A stretch of 64,000 nucleotides of DNA from Streptomyces avicenniae (GCF_000719135.1 NZ_JOEK01000009.1:186001-250000), one strand, 5' to 3'; positions 16,930-27,103 are shown, numbered from the stretch's first letter. Numbers and translations are program-made. Notes: generated from the letters alone by a model not told the origin.

Positions 16930-18581
16930 CGCTCCCCTCCCCCACCGCCCCGCCCAGGAGCGCCGCCGCGCCCGGCCCGGTGCCCCTCTCGCTCCCGGCC
17001 GTCGCCGCGACCTTCGCCCGGCTCAAGCTGAGCCTGCTGCGCAACGGCGCGCGCCAGTCCACCGGCCGCTCGGCGGCGTTCATCGCGACGCTGATCCTGG
17101 CCACGCTCGTCGGCCTCCTCGCGCTGCTCGGCCTGTCCGCGCTGCGCGGCAACCGGCACGCGGCGGACGTCGGGATCACCTTCGCCGCCGTCCTCGCGGT
17201 CTCCTGGGCGTTCATGCCGATGTTCCTCGGCGCGGCCGACGAGACGCTGGACCCCGGGCGGCTCGCCATGCTGCCGCTGCGCCCCCGGCAGATGATGGCC
17301 GGGCAGCTCGCCGCGTCCGTCATCGGCCCGGGGCCGCTGTTCACCCTGCTCGTGCTGCTCGGCATCGCCATCGGGACCACACGGGGCGCCGCCGGGACGG
17401 CCGCCGCCGTGCTCGCCGTGCCGCTGATCCTGCTGGCGTGCACCTCGCTGTCCCGCGCCGTCGCCACGGCCAACGCACGGCTGCTCACCAGCCGCCGGGG
17501 CCGTGACCTGGCCGTCTTCAGCGGCCTCGTGGTCGTCGCCGCGCTCCAGCTCGTCAACGTCGCCCTGTCCGAGCTGTCCGAGAGCGGGTCGCTGGCCCCG
17601 TTCGAGAGCGTCGCCGACGTCCTGCGCTGGCTCCCGCCCGCCGCCGCCGTCGAGGGCGTCAGGGCAGCGGGCGACGGCGCGTACGGCGTCGCCTTCGCCG
17701 CGCTCGCCGGGACGGCCGCGCTGACGCTGCTGCTGGTGGACTGGTGGCGCCGCAGCCTGACGCGCCTCATGACCGCGCCCGACGCCTCGACGTTCCAGGC
17801 CACCCCCGACGGCGGCCCCACCCGCGCCGCCGGTGGCGGCCTCGCCACCCGCCTGTCCCGCACCCGCAACGGCACGGTGATGCTGCGGACGCTCCGGTAC
17901 GCGTGGCGCGACCCCAAGGCCCGCATGGGCTGGACGATGGCCCTCGGCATGGGCGCGCTGATGCCCGTCCTGCTGACCGTCCAGGGCGGCGGCAGCGTGC
18001 ACAGCGCCTACTGGGCCGCCGCGCTCCTCGGCCTCCAGATGTACAACCAGTTCGGGCAGGACTACAGCGGCTTCTGGCTGGTCGCGCAGACCATCAGCAC
18101 CCCGGCCGACGCCTACGCCGAGCTGCGCGGGCGCGCGCTGGGGCTGTCGCTGATCGCGCTGCCTTACGTGCTGCTGGTCGCCGTGCTCGCGGCCGGGCTC
18201 GCGGACGACTGGGCGCGGCTGCCCGAGGCGATGGGCCTGTCCGCAGCGATCTTCGGGTCGATGGTCGCGACCGGCGCGATGGCGAGCGTGCGCTTCCCCT
18301 ACTCCATCCCGGAGGACAACGCGATGAAGAACGTCGCACCGGGGCAGGGCGGTCTCGCGTGGGGCGGCATCGTCGCGGGCGCCGTCTCCTGCGCCGTCCT
18401 GGCCGCGCCGGTGATCGCCCTCGCGATCTGGCTGGACAGCTCGGGCAGCGCGCTGCTCCCGCTCGTCCTGCCCCTCGGCCTGGGGTACGGGCTGCTGGTC
18501 GCCTGGGGCGGCCTGCGGCTGGCGGCGCCGCGCACCGCCGCCAGGCTCCCCGAGATCCTGACGGCGGTGACGAAGGCCTGA
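16926..18581 (+). CDS. ABC-2-type transporter permease
   Basis: A 551-residue polytopic membrane protein, translationally coupled to the ATPase. After a Pro-rich N-terminus it shows a first group of hydrophobic helices (about 50-250), a hydrophilic stretch near 270-315 (WWRRSLTRLMTAPD), then a second group to the C-terminus. This twelve-helix-like layout suits a transporter in which one polypeptide provides both halves. No conserved ligand site can be read. It converges on the next gene with only 9 bases between stops. Confidence 0.8.
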   Translation: MTLPSPTAPPRSAAAPGPVPLSLPAVAATFARLKLSLLRNGARQSTGRSAAFIATLILATLVGLLALLGLSALRGNRHAADVGITFAAVLAVSWAFMPMFLGAADETLDPGRLAMLPLRPRQMMAGQLAASVIGPGPLFTLLVLLGIAIGTTRGAAGTAAAVLAVPLILLACTSLSRAVATANARLLTSRRGRDLAVFSGLVVVAALQLVNVALSELSESGSLAPFESVADVLRWLPPAAAVEGVRAAGDGAYGVAFAALAGTAALTLLLVDWWRRSLTRLMTAPDASTFQATPDGGPTRAAGGGLATRLSRTRNGTVMLRTLRYAWRDPKARMGWTMALGMGALMPVLLTVQGGGSVHSAYWAAALLGLQMYNQFGQDYSGFWLVAQTISTPADAYAELRGRALGLSLIALPYVLLVAVLAAGLADDWARLPEAMGLSAAIFGSMVATGAMASVRFPYSIPEDNAMKNVAPGQGGLAWGGIVAGAVSCAVLAAPVIALAIWLDSSGSALLPLVLPLGLGYGLLVAWGGLRLAAPRTAARLPEILTAVTKA

Positions 18582-18590
18582 CCGGGCCGC

Positions 18591-20375
18591 TCAGGCGACC
18601 TGGCCGGGGCCGAGCTGCGTGTACAGGCCTCCGAGCGCGAGCAGTTCGTCGTGCCTGCCGACCTCGCGTATCCGGCCCTGGTCCATCACCACGATGCGGT
18701 CGGCGCCCCGGATGGTGGACAGCCGGTGCGCGACGACGAAGACCGTGCGCCCCGCCATCAGGCGGCCCATCGCCTCCTGCACCAGGGTCTCCGAGCGCCC
18801 GTCGAGCGCGGAGGTCGCCTCGTCCAGGATGAGGACGCGCGGGTCGCGGATCAGCGCGCGGGCGATCGCGAGGCGCTGCCGCTGGCCGCCGGACAGCAGC
18901 GCGCCGCGCTCGCCGACCAGGGTTTCCAGACCGTGCGGCAGGCGCTGGACGAACTCCCAGGCGTTGGCCGCGCGCAGCGCCTCCACCAGCGCCTCGTCGT
19001 CCGTGTCGTCGAGCCCGTAGGTGACGTTGTCGCGGATCGTGCCGTCGAAGAGGATCGACTCCTGCGGCACCACCGACAGGAAGCGCCGGTAGGTGCGCAG
19101 GTCGAGGTCGGCGGCGTCCGTGCCGTCGAGGAGTATCCGGCCGCCGGTCGGCCTGATGAAGCCGATCAGCAGGTTGAGCACCGTGGACTTGCCCGCGCCC
19201 GACGGGCCGACCAGCGCGACCGTCTCACCGGGCCGCGCGGACAGTTCGAAGCCGCTGATCGACGGGGTGTCGGCGCCCTCGTAGCGGAACTCGACGTCCT
19301 GGAAGTCGATCCGGCCGTGCAGGCGCGGCAGTTCGTGCTTGCCCGCGTTGGTCTCCAGGTCGGGGGCCTGGAGGACCTCGCCGATGGAGCGGACCGATTC
19401 GAGGCCCTTGCTGAGGATCGGGGTGAGGCCCATCAGCGCGTTCATGGACGCGGTGAGCGTCGTGAAGAAGGTGCTGAGCATGACGATGTCGCCCGCCGTC
19501 ACGTCGAGCCAGCCGTGGTACGCCACCAGGGCGGCGCCGATCAGGCAGACCATGCCCAGCGCGTTCAGCATGATCCAGGCGAGCGAGCCGATCCGGCCGT
19601 TCAGGATGTCGAGCCGCTGGCCCGCGCTGCGCAGCCGGAGGAGGGCGCCGTCCACGCGGCCGAGCGCCGTGCGCTCCAGGCCGTGGGCGCGGGTGATGTG
19701 GATGAGGCTGGTCATCTCGGTCACCCGGGAGGAGACCAGCTCCACCTCGCGCCTGAACGACTCGTTGTGACTGCGCACGCGGCTGCGCAGGTAGCGTATG
19801 AGCAGCGACGCGGCGGGGACCACGACGAGGAACACCGGCAGGAACACCGGTGCCTTGAAGCCGATGACGACCAGGCCGCCGATGAGCGTGGTGATCGCGC
19901 CGAGGCCCAGTTCCGCCGTCTGCCGGGCGCTCTCCTCGATGGCGTCCACGTCGCGGACCACCTTCGCCTGGAGCACACCGGCGCTGGTCTTGGAGTGGTA
20001 GCCGATGGACAGTTGCTGCATCCGGCCGCAGAGCGCGGAGCGCAGGCTCGTGCCGACGCGGCGGATGCTGCCGCTCATCAGGCGGGCGAAGCCGATGGTG
20101 GCCGGGTAGTTCAGGGTGAACATCACCGCGAGGATCGCCGCGTTCACCCACAGGTCGCCGAGCGGCTTGTGCTGGACGACGATGTCGATGATGTTCGCGG
20201 TGATGAGCGGGAGCAGCCACAGCGGGCTGTGCCGGACGCAGAAGATGGCCACCGCGGCGATCAGCCGGGAACGGTAGGGCCGGAAGAGATAGGCAAGGGT
20301 ACGGACCGGGTGTTCGCCTTGGTAGCGATGGTCGAGGGGGTTGCCCTGCGCAGCGGAGTTCGGCGCTTTCTGCAT
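18591..20375 (-). CDS. ABC exporter, fused membrane and ATP-binding domains
   Basis: A 594-residue half-transporter of the MsbA/LmrA type. Six transmembrane helices lie in about residues 30-320. The nucleotide-binding domain holds Walker A GPSGAGKST, signature LSGGQRQRLAIARAL and Walker B VLILDEATSALD. I place the start at ATG 20375 (MQKAPNSAAQ) because homology begins there. An in-frame ATG at 20501 would add 42 unlikely residues, and no strong ribosome site supports either. It should act as a homodimer exporting a lipid or drug. The substrate is unknown. Confidence 0.87.
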   Translation of the reverse strand: MQKAPNSAAQGNPLDHRYQGEHPVRTLAYLFRPYRSRLIAAVAIFCVRHSPLWLLPLITANIIDIVVQHKPLGDLWVNAAILAVMFTLNYPATIGFARLMSGSIRRVGTSLRSALCGRMQQLSIGYHSKTSAGVLQAKVVRDVDAIEESARQTAELGLGAITTLIGGLVVIGFKAPVFLPVFLVVVPAASLLIRYLRSRVRSHNESFRREVELVSSRVTEMTSLIHITRAHGLERTALGRVDGALLRLRSAGQRLDILNGRIGSLAWIMLNALGMVCLIGAALVAYHGWLDVTAGDIVMLSTFFTTLTASMNALMGLTPILSKGLESVRSIGEVLQAPDLETNAGKHELPRLHGRIDFQDVEFRYEGADTPSISGFELSARPGETVALVGPSGAGKSTVLNLLIGFIRPTGGRILLDGTDAADLDLRTYRRFLSVVPQESILFDGTIRDNVTYGLDDTDDEALVEALRAANAWEFVQRLPHGLETLVGERGALLSGGQRQRLAIARALIRDPRVLILDEATSALDGRSETLVQEAMGRLMAGRTVFVVAHRLSTIRGADRIVVMDQGRIREVGRHDELLALGGLYTQLGPGQVA

Positions 20376-20549
20376 GGGGGAAGTCAACTCCCATGCCGAA
20401 CGCCGGAGCAAGTCGATTGGCACGGCTTCGCGGGGGTTTGTGGGATTACCCACTCCGCGCGCCATGTCGTCGTGCGACGCCGCTCCGGTGACGTACCGCA
20501 TGATAGCCCATGCCCCCGCCGCGGGGGAACGGCGGGGTGCGTACGGCCG

Positions 20550-21476
20550 TCAGCGGAGGGCGTCTTCGGGGAGCAGCGCGTGGACTCCCCAGGTCCGGTT
20601 GGCCACTTGGGTCACGCGCAGGTGGACGGTCGAGCTGGCGAGCGCGAGGGCCGTCGCCCTGGGCAGGCCGTGCAGCGCCGCGATCCAGTCGGTCATCGCC
20701 GCGAGCGCCTGCGCCGACGCCTCGTTCAGGTCGGCGTCGAAGCCGAAGGTGACGCGGCCCGCCGGGGTCAGCGCGTGGATGCCGGGGACGGGCGGGGGCT
20801 CGCGCAGCAGGTCCACGATCAGCCGCGTCGTCATGCCGCACTCGATCGCGGTGCCGGAGACCTCGCCGTCGCCCTGTGCGGCGTGGCCGTCGCCGACGCA
20901 CAGGAGCGCGCCCGGCACGGTCACGGGCAGGAACAGGGTCGAGCCCGCGACCAGTTCGCGGCAGTCGATGTTGCCGCCGCCGTGGGCGCGCGGTGGGATC
21001 GTCGAGTGCGCGCCGGGTTCGGGCGGCGGCATGCCGACGACGCCGAGGAACGGCGCGAGGGCGACCGTGTGGCCGTACTGGTCGGTGCCGGTGCCCCGGT
21101 CGGCGTCCAGCTCCCACAGCAGCGTCGCCGGGGGCGTGTCGGCGAGGCCGAGGCGGCGGTTGAGCGGGGTGTCGCGTCCGGCGGCCGTCGTCCAGCCCCA
21201 GACGTCGGGGCGCAGCGCGTCGAGGCGGACGGCGAGCGTCGTGCCGGGCTCGGCGCCGCGCACGAGGACCGGGCCCGCGAGGCAGTGGCCGCGGCTGTCC
21301 TCGATGAGCCGGGGGCGCCGCTCCCCCGGCGCCAGCTGCCGTTCCAGGTGGCCCGCGCAGTCGAGGGTGCGGACGGTCAGCGAGTCGCCCGGGTCGAGCG
21401 CGAGCACCGGCGGGAGGCCGGGGTCGAGCACGTCGGTGACGGTGCCGGGCGCGGGGTCGAGGAGGTGGTCTGCCAC
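20550..21476 (-). CDS. Acetamidase/formamidase-family protein
   Basis: A 308-residue protein of the FmdA/AmdA family, which hydrolyses short amides such as formamide and acetamide to ammonia and the acid. Recognisable segments are GHCLAGPVLVRGAEPGTTL, the GGNIDCRELVAGSTLFLPV strand pair and GDGHAAQGDGEVSGTAIEC, all conserved in the metal-dependent amidase fold. If formamide is the substrate, the product formate could be used by the formate dehydrogenase at 9.4-14.8 kb; that is inference. It stands alone, divergent from the RHS gene. Confidence 0.87.
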   Translation of the reverse strand: MADHLLDPAPGTVTDVLDPGLPPVLALDPGDSLTVRTLDCAGHLERQLAPGERRPRLIEDSRGHCLAGPVLVRGAEPGTTLAVRLDALRPDVWGWTTAAGRDTPLNRRLGLADTPPATLLWELDADRGTGTDQYGHTVALAPFLGVVGMPPPEPGAHSTIPPRAHGGGNIDCRELVAGSTLFLPVTVPGALLCVGDGHAAQGDGEVSGTAIECGMTTRLIVDLLREPPPVPGIHALTPAGRVTFGFDADLNEASAQALAAMTDWIAALHGLPRATALALASSTVHLRVTQVANRTWGVHALLPEDALR

Positions 21477-21644
21477 GGTGCTGCTCGCTTTCGCCGTACG
21501 GTGCGCCAGCCCATCCTGCGCCGCCCGCCCACCCGACGAAACCCCGGGGCACGCGGACGTCCTCCGCGTGACGGTGTGGTTGAGATGCGGGGAGGGAGAC
21601 CCCTAGCATCACCTTCGTAGTCGGCCGATTACACGGGGGTGGAG

Positions 21645-24600
21645 ATGGGGCGGCCGTCCGACTGGAGTCCGGTCGGGATGGAGTCGGACCCGACGCCGGG
21701 TGATCCGGAGCGGGTCCGTGAGCTGTCCGAGGAGTTGCAGACGTTCGCGGACGACGTGGGGGAGGCGCTGGGCAGGGTCCGCGGGATGGCGGGCGACCGC
21801 GCCGTGCTGAACTGGGCCGGGCTCTCGGCCGAGGCGTTCCGCGCGGAGTTCGACGGCGTGCCGGACAACCTGGACAAGTTACGTACGTCCTACGACATGG
21901 CCGCCGACGCGCTGGCCAGGTACTGGCCCGCGCTCCAATCCGCGCAGGCGACGGCGGACCGGGCGCTGGACCGCGCGCTCGCGGCGCAGACCGATCTGAC
22001 GTCCGCGCAAGCGGCGCTCGGCGACGCGCAGGACTGGGTCACCCACGCCGGTGAGGAGGCGGAACGCCTCCAGGACGAACGTCCGGGTGACGCCGCGGAG
22101 CCGCCATCCGAGTCGGAGGTGCGCGGCGCGGTCCGCGATCACCAGGCGGCCCAGGCCGCCGCCGCGACGGCCCGTACCCGGGTCGCCGACGCCGAGGAAC
22201 GCCTCATCGCCGCGCGCGAACTGGCGGTGCAGGCGCGGGAGACGCGGGAGGAGGCGGCCCGCGAGTGCGCACGTGACCTCGACGCCGCTTCAGACGCGGG
22301 CATCCACAACCGCCGCTGGTGGGAACGGGCGATCGACTGGGCCGCCGACAACTGGGACACCCTCGTCGAGGTCTGCCGGATCGTCGTGGCGGTCCTCGGC
22401 GTCGTCGTCCTGATCATCGGCGGACCGCTCGCCTGGGTGGTCCTGGCCGCCGCCCTCGTCGTCCTCACCGACACACTCATCAGATACGCCAGAGGCCAGT
22501 GCGGACTGCTCGACGTCGCGTTCGCCGCCATGGACTGCATACCCGGCGGGCGGGGCCTCACCACCCTCGGCGGCCTCGCACGCGGGGCCCGCGGCATGTT
22601 GGCAGCCGCCCGCACCGGCATACGGGGTGCCGCTCAAGGGGCACGGGGCCTTGGACGGCGGGCGCGGGAGAGCGCGGTGGAGTTCGGCCGCAGGCACCTC
22701 TCGAGAGACCCGGTGGACCTGGCCACGGGCGTGGTGGTCATGCCCGCAACCGACGTGGAGCTTCCCGGCGTGTTACCGCTGACGATGGAGCGCCACCACC
22801 TGTCGGACTACCGAAGCGGCAGGTGGTTCGGGCCGTCGTGGGCGTCGAGCCTCGACCAACGGCTGGAGTTGCGGGACGCCGGGGTGCGGTTCCACTCGGC
22901 GGACGGGATGACACTGGAGTACCCGGTCCCGCTGTCCGGCCTGGCGACCGGCGTCCTGCCGGTGGAGGGGCCGCGCTGGACACTTTCCTGGGACGGCCTC
23001 CCCGGCTCGTCCATGAGCGTCCACCAGCCGGAGAACGGCCACACACTCCACTTCTCCTCCGTCCCCGGCCACCCGGGCGCGGAGCTCCTCCTCACCGCCG
23101 TCACCGACCGGAACGAGAACCGCCTGGATCTGCGCTACGACGCGGACGGCGCGCCCCAGGAACTGGCGCACTCAGGGGGCTACCGGCTCGGGATCGCCAC
23201 CACCCGCGGACGCGTCACCGAGCTGACACTGCTCAGCGACCCCGACGGGCCTTCCCTCGTCCGGTACGGCTACGACACCGCGGGCGACCTGAGCCGCGTG
23301 TACAACTCCTCAGGGATTCCGCAGCACTTCGCTTACGACAGCCACCACCGGATGACCCGCTGGCAGGACCGCGGCGGCAACTGGTACCGCTACGACTACG
23401 ACGCCGAAGGCCGCTGCGTCTTCGCCACCGGCACCGACCGCGCCCTGGAGTACCGCTACACGTACGACCCGGCCCACCACCGCACCACCTGCACCGACGC
23501 CCTCGACAACACCACCACCTACCAGTTCAACGACTGCTTCCAGCTCATCGCCGAGACCGACCCCCTCGGCAACACCACCCTCCACACCCACGACCGCTAC
23601 GACCGCACACTCACGACGACCGATCCCCTCGGCGCCATCACCGTCCTGGAGCGCGACGACGAAGGCCGTGTGACGACGGTCGTACGGCCCGACGGAGCGC
23701 GGCTCCGCGCCACGTACAACGAGTTGGGGCTCCCGGAGTCCGTCGTGGAGGCGGACGGATCCGAATGGCTGCAGTCCTACGACCAGGCGGGGAACCGTAC
23801 CGTGCTGCTCGACCCGCTCGGCAACCGGACGCGTTTCGGCTACGACGGCCGGGGGGCACTCGTCCGCGTCACGGACGCGGAGGGGAACACCTCACGTATC
23901 CGCACGGACCCGTCCGGTCTCCCCGTCGCGGTCACCGACCCGCTCGGCGAGGTCACACGTGTCCACCGCGACGCCTTCGGCCGACCGGCCCTCGTCATCG
24001 ATCCGCTCGGTGGCGAGACCCGCCTCACCTGGACCGTCGAAGGCAAGCCACGCAGCCGGACCGACCCACTCGGGCACGAGGAGCTCTGGGAGTGGGACGC
24101 CGAGGTCAACCTCGCCAGCCACACCGGACCGTCCGGTGACACCGTTCGCTACACCTACGGCCCCTTCGACCAGCCGACGTCCCGAACCGGCCCCGACGGT
24201 GTCCGCCACTCCTTCACCCGGGACGCGGAACTCAGACTCACCCGGGTCACCGACCCGGAGGGCCGCTCGTGGCAGTACGTCTACGACGCGGCAGGCCGGA
24301 TGGTGTCCGAGACGGATTTCGACGGCCGCTCCACCACGTACTCCCATGACGCAGCAGGCCGGACGGTGTCACGCACCAACGCCGCGGGCCAGTCGGTCAC
24401 CTACACCTACGATGCGCAAGGAGAGCTGACCGGCTGGAGCTCCGACGACGGACGCACGACCGCCTACGTACTGGATCCCCTCGGCCGGGTGACCCGTGCG
24501 ACCTCCCCGGGCACCGAACTGGAGCGGGTCCACGACCCTCTGGGCAACCTCCTGTCCGAGACCGTCAACGGGCGCACCCTGTCACTCACCTACGACGCGC

Positions 24601-26213
24601 TGGGCCGTGTCACCTCGCGCACCACGCCCAGCGGCCACACCAGCACCTGGACGTACGACGCCGTCGGTCAGGTCGTGAGTCTCGACTCCCTTGGTCACAC
24701 GATGGACTTCGAGCACGATCCACTCGGCCGGGAGACAGCGTGCCGGGTGGGCGAATCCCTGGACATCTCGCAGCAGTGGGATCCGGCGGGGCGCCTCACC
24801 GGCCTTACCGTTGCGGTCCTCGGCTCCGGGGCGTCCGGCCGCGTCCTCCACCAGCGGCGGTACGGCTACCGCGCCGACGGGTGTCTCACCTCGCTCGTGG
24901 CCCCGAGCGGCACGACCCGCTACACGCTTGATCCGGCCGGGCGGGTGACGGCCGTCCAGGCTCCCGGCTGGGCGGAGCTCTACGCCTACGACACCACGGG
25001 CAACCAGACGACAGGCCGGTGGAACGTCCCCGGCCTGTCGCAGGAAGCCGTGGGCGAGCGAAGCTACACCGGAGCCCTCCTCACCCAGGCAGGGGCGGTC
25101 CGCTACGAGTACGACGCTGCGGGCCGGGTCACGCTCCGGCAGCGGAAGCACCTCTCACGCCCGGCCGACACCTGGCGCTACACCTGGGACGCCGAGGACC
25201 GGCTGACGTCCGTCGCCGCGGCGGACGGAAGCCTGTGGCGTTACCACTACGACCCCTTCGGCCGCCGGGTGGCGAAGGAGCGTCTCGCCACCGACGGCGC
25301 CACCGTGGAGGAGCGGGTGGACTTCACGTGGTGGTTGCTGTCCCTGGTGGAGCAGACGACCTCGGGAAGCGAGAAGTGCCCTCCCCCGGTCACGCTCACC
25401 TGGGACTACCGCGGGCTCAGGCCCGTGGCCCAGACGGAACGCGGCCCGGCCCCGGAGGAGCCAGGAATCCGGCAGGATCTCGCCGCGGCCGGGCAGGCGG
25501 AGATCGACGAGCGCTTCTTCGCGATCGTCACCGACCTCGTGGGTGCGCCGACCCACCTCGTCACCGACACCGGGGACGTCGCCTGGGAGTCCCGCGCCAC
25601 CCTGTGGGGATCCACGGTGGCCGCACCGGGGAACCGCACGACGACGCCTCTTCGCTTCCCCGGCCAGTACGCCGACGAGGAGTCCGGCTGGCACTACAAC
25701 CACCAACGGCACTACGACCCCGCGACCGCCCGTTACGCGACGCAGGATCCGTTGGGTCTCGCCCCGGCACCCAACCCGTACACGTACCCGCACAATCCCC
25801 ACATCTGGGCCGACCCGCTGGGCCTCGCCCCTTATCGGATCAGCAGACGCCGCTACCGCCATCTCGACCGTCCTGGGTACAGCAACTACATGCTGAGGGA
25901 CAGAGACGGCAACGCCTACTACTCGGGCATGTTCGGTCCCCGTTCCTCCAGCGCCCGAGCCCAGAGGCGCCATGGACGCAACCACAACCGGTTCAGCCTC
26001 TCGGACGGCGACACCATGGACGTCCAGCCGGGAATCCGGACGTACGGTGAGTCCAGGCTGATGGAACAGAGGCTGATGGAGCAGAACGGCACCTACATCG
26101 GGCGCGACGGTGACAACTACCGCGGCAACCGGCAGAATCCACTCGACGGTGACCGCATGCCCGAGTACGAGGCATATGAACACCGGAAGAAGAAGAACTT
26201 AGGATCCCCATGA
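21645..26213 (+). CDS. RHS-repeat polymorphic toxin with ESX-type N-terminus
   Basis: About 1522 residues; GTG 21639 is an alternative start. Residues 15-100 resemble WXG100/ESX-like helical hairpins of type VII substrates, followed by coiled coil (about 105-225), two membrane helices near 245-290, a DUF6531-like segment (RDPVDLATGVVV) near 355, and YD/RHS repeats to about 1330. The RHS core (FPGQYADEESGWHYNHQRHY, DPLGL twice) ends near 1400. The variable C-terminus of about 120 residues has YMLRDRDG, a Tyr-Tyr, the Glu-rich LMEQRLMEQNGT and NRQNPL, a pattern suggesting a GIY-YIG/URI-like nuclease; that is inference. Leu codons 79, 377 and 1519 are TTA (21879, 22773, 26199), so translation may need the bldA tRNA. 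Its stop overlaps the next gene. Confidence 0.88.
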   Translation: MGRPSDWSPVGMESDPTPGDPERVRELSEELQTFADDVGEALGRVRGMAGDRAVLNWAGLSAEAFRAEFDGVPDNLDKLRTSYDMAADALARYWPALQSAQATADRALDRALAAQTDLTSAQAALGDAQDWVTHAGEEAERLQDERPGDAAEPPSESEVRGAVRDHQAAQAAAATARTRVADAEERLIAARELAVQARETREEAARECARDLDAASDAGIHNRRWWERAIDWAADNWDTLVEVCRIVVAVLGVVVLIIGGPLAWVVLAAALVVLTDTLIRYARGQCGLLDVAFAAMDCIPGGRGLTTLGGLARGARGMLAAARTGIRGAAQGARGLGRRARESAVEFGRRHLSRDPVDLATGVVVMPATDVELPGVLPLTMERHHLSDYRSGRWFGPSWASSLDQRLELRDAGVRFHSADGMTLEYPVPLSGLATGVLPVEGPRWTLSWDGLPGSSMSVHQPENGHTLHFSSVPGHPGAELLLTAVTDRNENRLDLRYDADGAPQELAHSGGYRLGIATTRGRVTELTLLSDPDGPSLVRYGYDTAGDLSRVYNSSGIPQHFAYDSHHRMTRWQDRGGNWYRYDYDAEGRCVFATGTDRALEYRYTYDPAHHRTTCTDALDNTTTYQFNDCFQLIAETDPLGNTTLHTHDRYDRTLTTTDPLGAITVLERDDEGRVTTVVRPDGARLRATYNELGLPESVVEADGSEWLQSYDQAGNRTVLLDPLGNRTRFGYDGRGALVRVTDAEGNTSRIRTDPSGLPVAVTDPLGEVTRVHRDAFGRPALVIDPLGGETRLTWTVEGKPRSRTDPLGHEELWEWDAEVNLASHTGPSGDTVRYTYGPFDQPTSRTGPDGVRHSFTRDAELRLTRVTDPEGRSWQYVYDAAGRMVSETDFDGRSTTYSHDAAGRTVSRTNAAGQSVTYTYDAQGELTGWSSDDGRTTAYVLDPLGRVTRATSPGTELERVHDPLGNLLSETVNGRTLSLTYDALGRVTSRTTPSGHTSTWTYDAVGQVVSLDSLGHTMDFEHDPLGRETACRVGESLDISQQWDPAGRLTGLTVAVLGSGASGRVLHQRRYGYRADGCLTSLVAPSGTTRYTLDPAGRVTAVQAPGWAELYAYDTTGNQTTGRWNVPGLSQEAVGERSYTGALLTQAGAVRYEYDAAGRVTLRQRKHLSRPADTWRYTWDAEDRLTSVAAADGSLWRYHYDPFGRRVAKERLATDGATVEERVDFTWWLLSLVEQTTSGSEKCPPPVTLTWDYRGLRPVAQTERGPAPEEPGIRQDLAAAGQAEIDERFFAIVTDLVGAPTHLVTDTGDVAWESRATLWGSTVAAPGNRTTTPLRFPGQYADEESGWHYNHQRHYDPATARYATQDPLGLAPAPNPYTYPHNPHIWADPLGLAPYRISRRRYRHLDRPGYSNYMLRDRDGNAYYSGMFGPRSSSARAQRRHGRNHNRFSLSDGDTMDVQPGIRTYGESRLMEQRLMEQNGTYIGRDGDNYRGNRQNPLDGDRMPEYEAYEHRKKKNLGSP

Positions 26214-27103
26214 GCGGCATTCCCTTTTCCCATGACGTCCGCGATCAAGCCTTGACGCAGCTCACCGAGCTTGTCGAGAACATTGCAGAGGAGTTGGAGG
26301 ATCAGCCGACGCTGGGTGAATTCCTAGAGGTCCTGGGCTGGGCGATCCCGACAGGCAACTCTGCCCTGGCCGACGCGGTCGCTCTCCCGCAGCAGTTCAA
26401 GACGACTCTGCGGAAAGGCCGGCGGTACGCACCGGCCGGAAATTCACGCATCGGCGACCTGACCGACGCAACTTTCAGCGACGCAACCGACTTACTGGCG
26501 TTCCTCGCCGAACACGCGCATGCCGCGAGTGGTGGCCCGGTCGGTGTCACGGAACTGACAGCGGCCGTCGTGACCGTCCTCACCTCCGCGCCGATCAGCT
26601 TCGCCGACGTCAACACCGGGGAACTGCTGAGGATCACTCCCGCCGGTCCGCCCAGACGCGTACCCAAGCCGAAGAGCGGCGACATCGTGGCCATCCCGGC
26701 GAAGGACGGTGGATTCCACATGGCCGTGGTGCTCGTCCGTAACAGATTCGGCACGGCCTTGGGGCTTTTCCGGGGCACCTTCTCGACGCCTCGGGTCGGG
26801 GGCAGTGAGCGCCAGGCCGCCGTCCCTTACCCCGTCTACACGGACGAAGAGCTGATCGCGGAAGGGGGGTGGAGAACTGTCGGCCACGACCCGGATCTCA
26901 GCGCATTGTTTCCACACGAGCCGGAGATCTACCACCGGCCGGGGACCGACCAGAGCCCGTATGGCGTCGCGGAAACAGCCGGAGGCCGCATGCGGCACAT
27001 CAAGAGGGCCGAGGCCGAGGCCGTCGGCCTCCTCGACGGCACCTATCGGCAGATTCATCAGAGCGACTACGTGCAGAAACACCTCGACGAGGGGACGTTG
27101 TAA
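26210..27103 (+). CDS. Probable immunity protein, Imm26-like
   Basis: A 297-residue protein whose ATG overlaps the RHS toxin stop (ATGA), the usual place for the matching immunity gene. The middle part (KSGDIVAIPAKDGGFHMAVV, then GTALGLF) resembles Imm26-type immunity domains. The N-terminal 150 residues are not recognised. Base use differs from the neighbours, with codons ATT, TTG, CTA, ACT and GCA frequent, and Leu95 is TTA (26492-26494). This fits recent acquisition with the toxin tip. It should bind and neutralise the C-terminal toxin domain in the cytoplasm. Confidence 0.7.
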   Translation: MSGIPFSHDVRDQALTQLTELVENIAEELEDQPTLGEFLEVLGWAIPTGNSALADAVALPQQFKTTLRKGRRYAPAGNSRIGDLTDATFSDATDLLAFLAEHAHAASGGPVGVTELTAAVVTVLTSAPISFADVNTGELLRITPAGPPRRVPKPKSGDIVAIPAKDGGFHMAVVLVRNRFGTALGLFRGTFSTPRVGGSERQAAVPYPVYTDEELIAEGGWRTVGHDPDLSALFPHEPEIYHRPGTDQSPYGVAETAGGRMRHIKRAEAEAVGLLDGTYRQIHQSDYVQKHLDEGTL

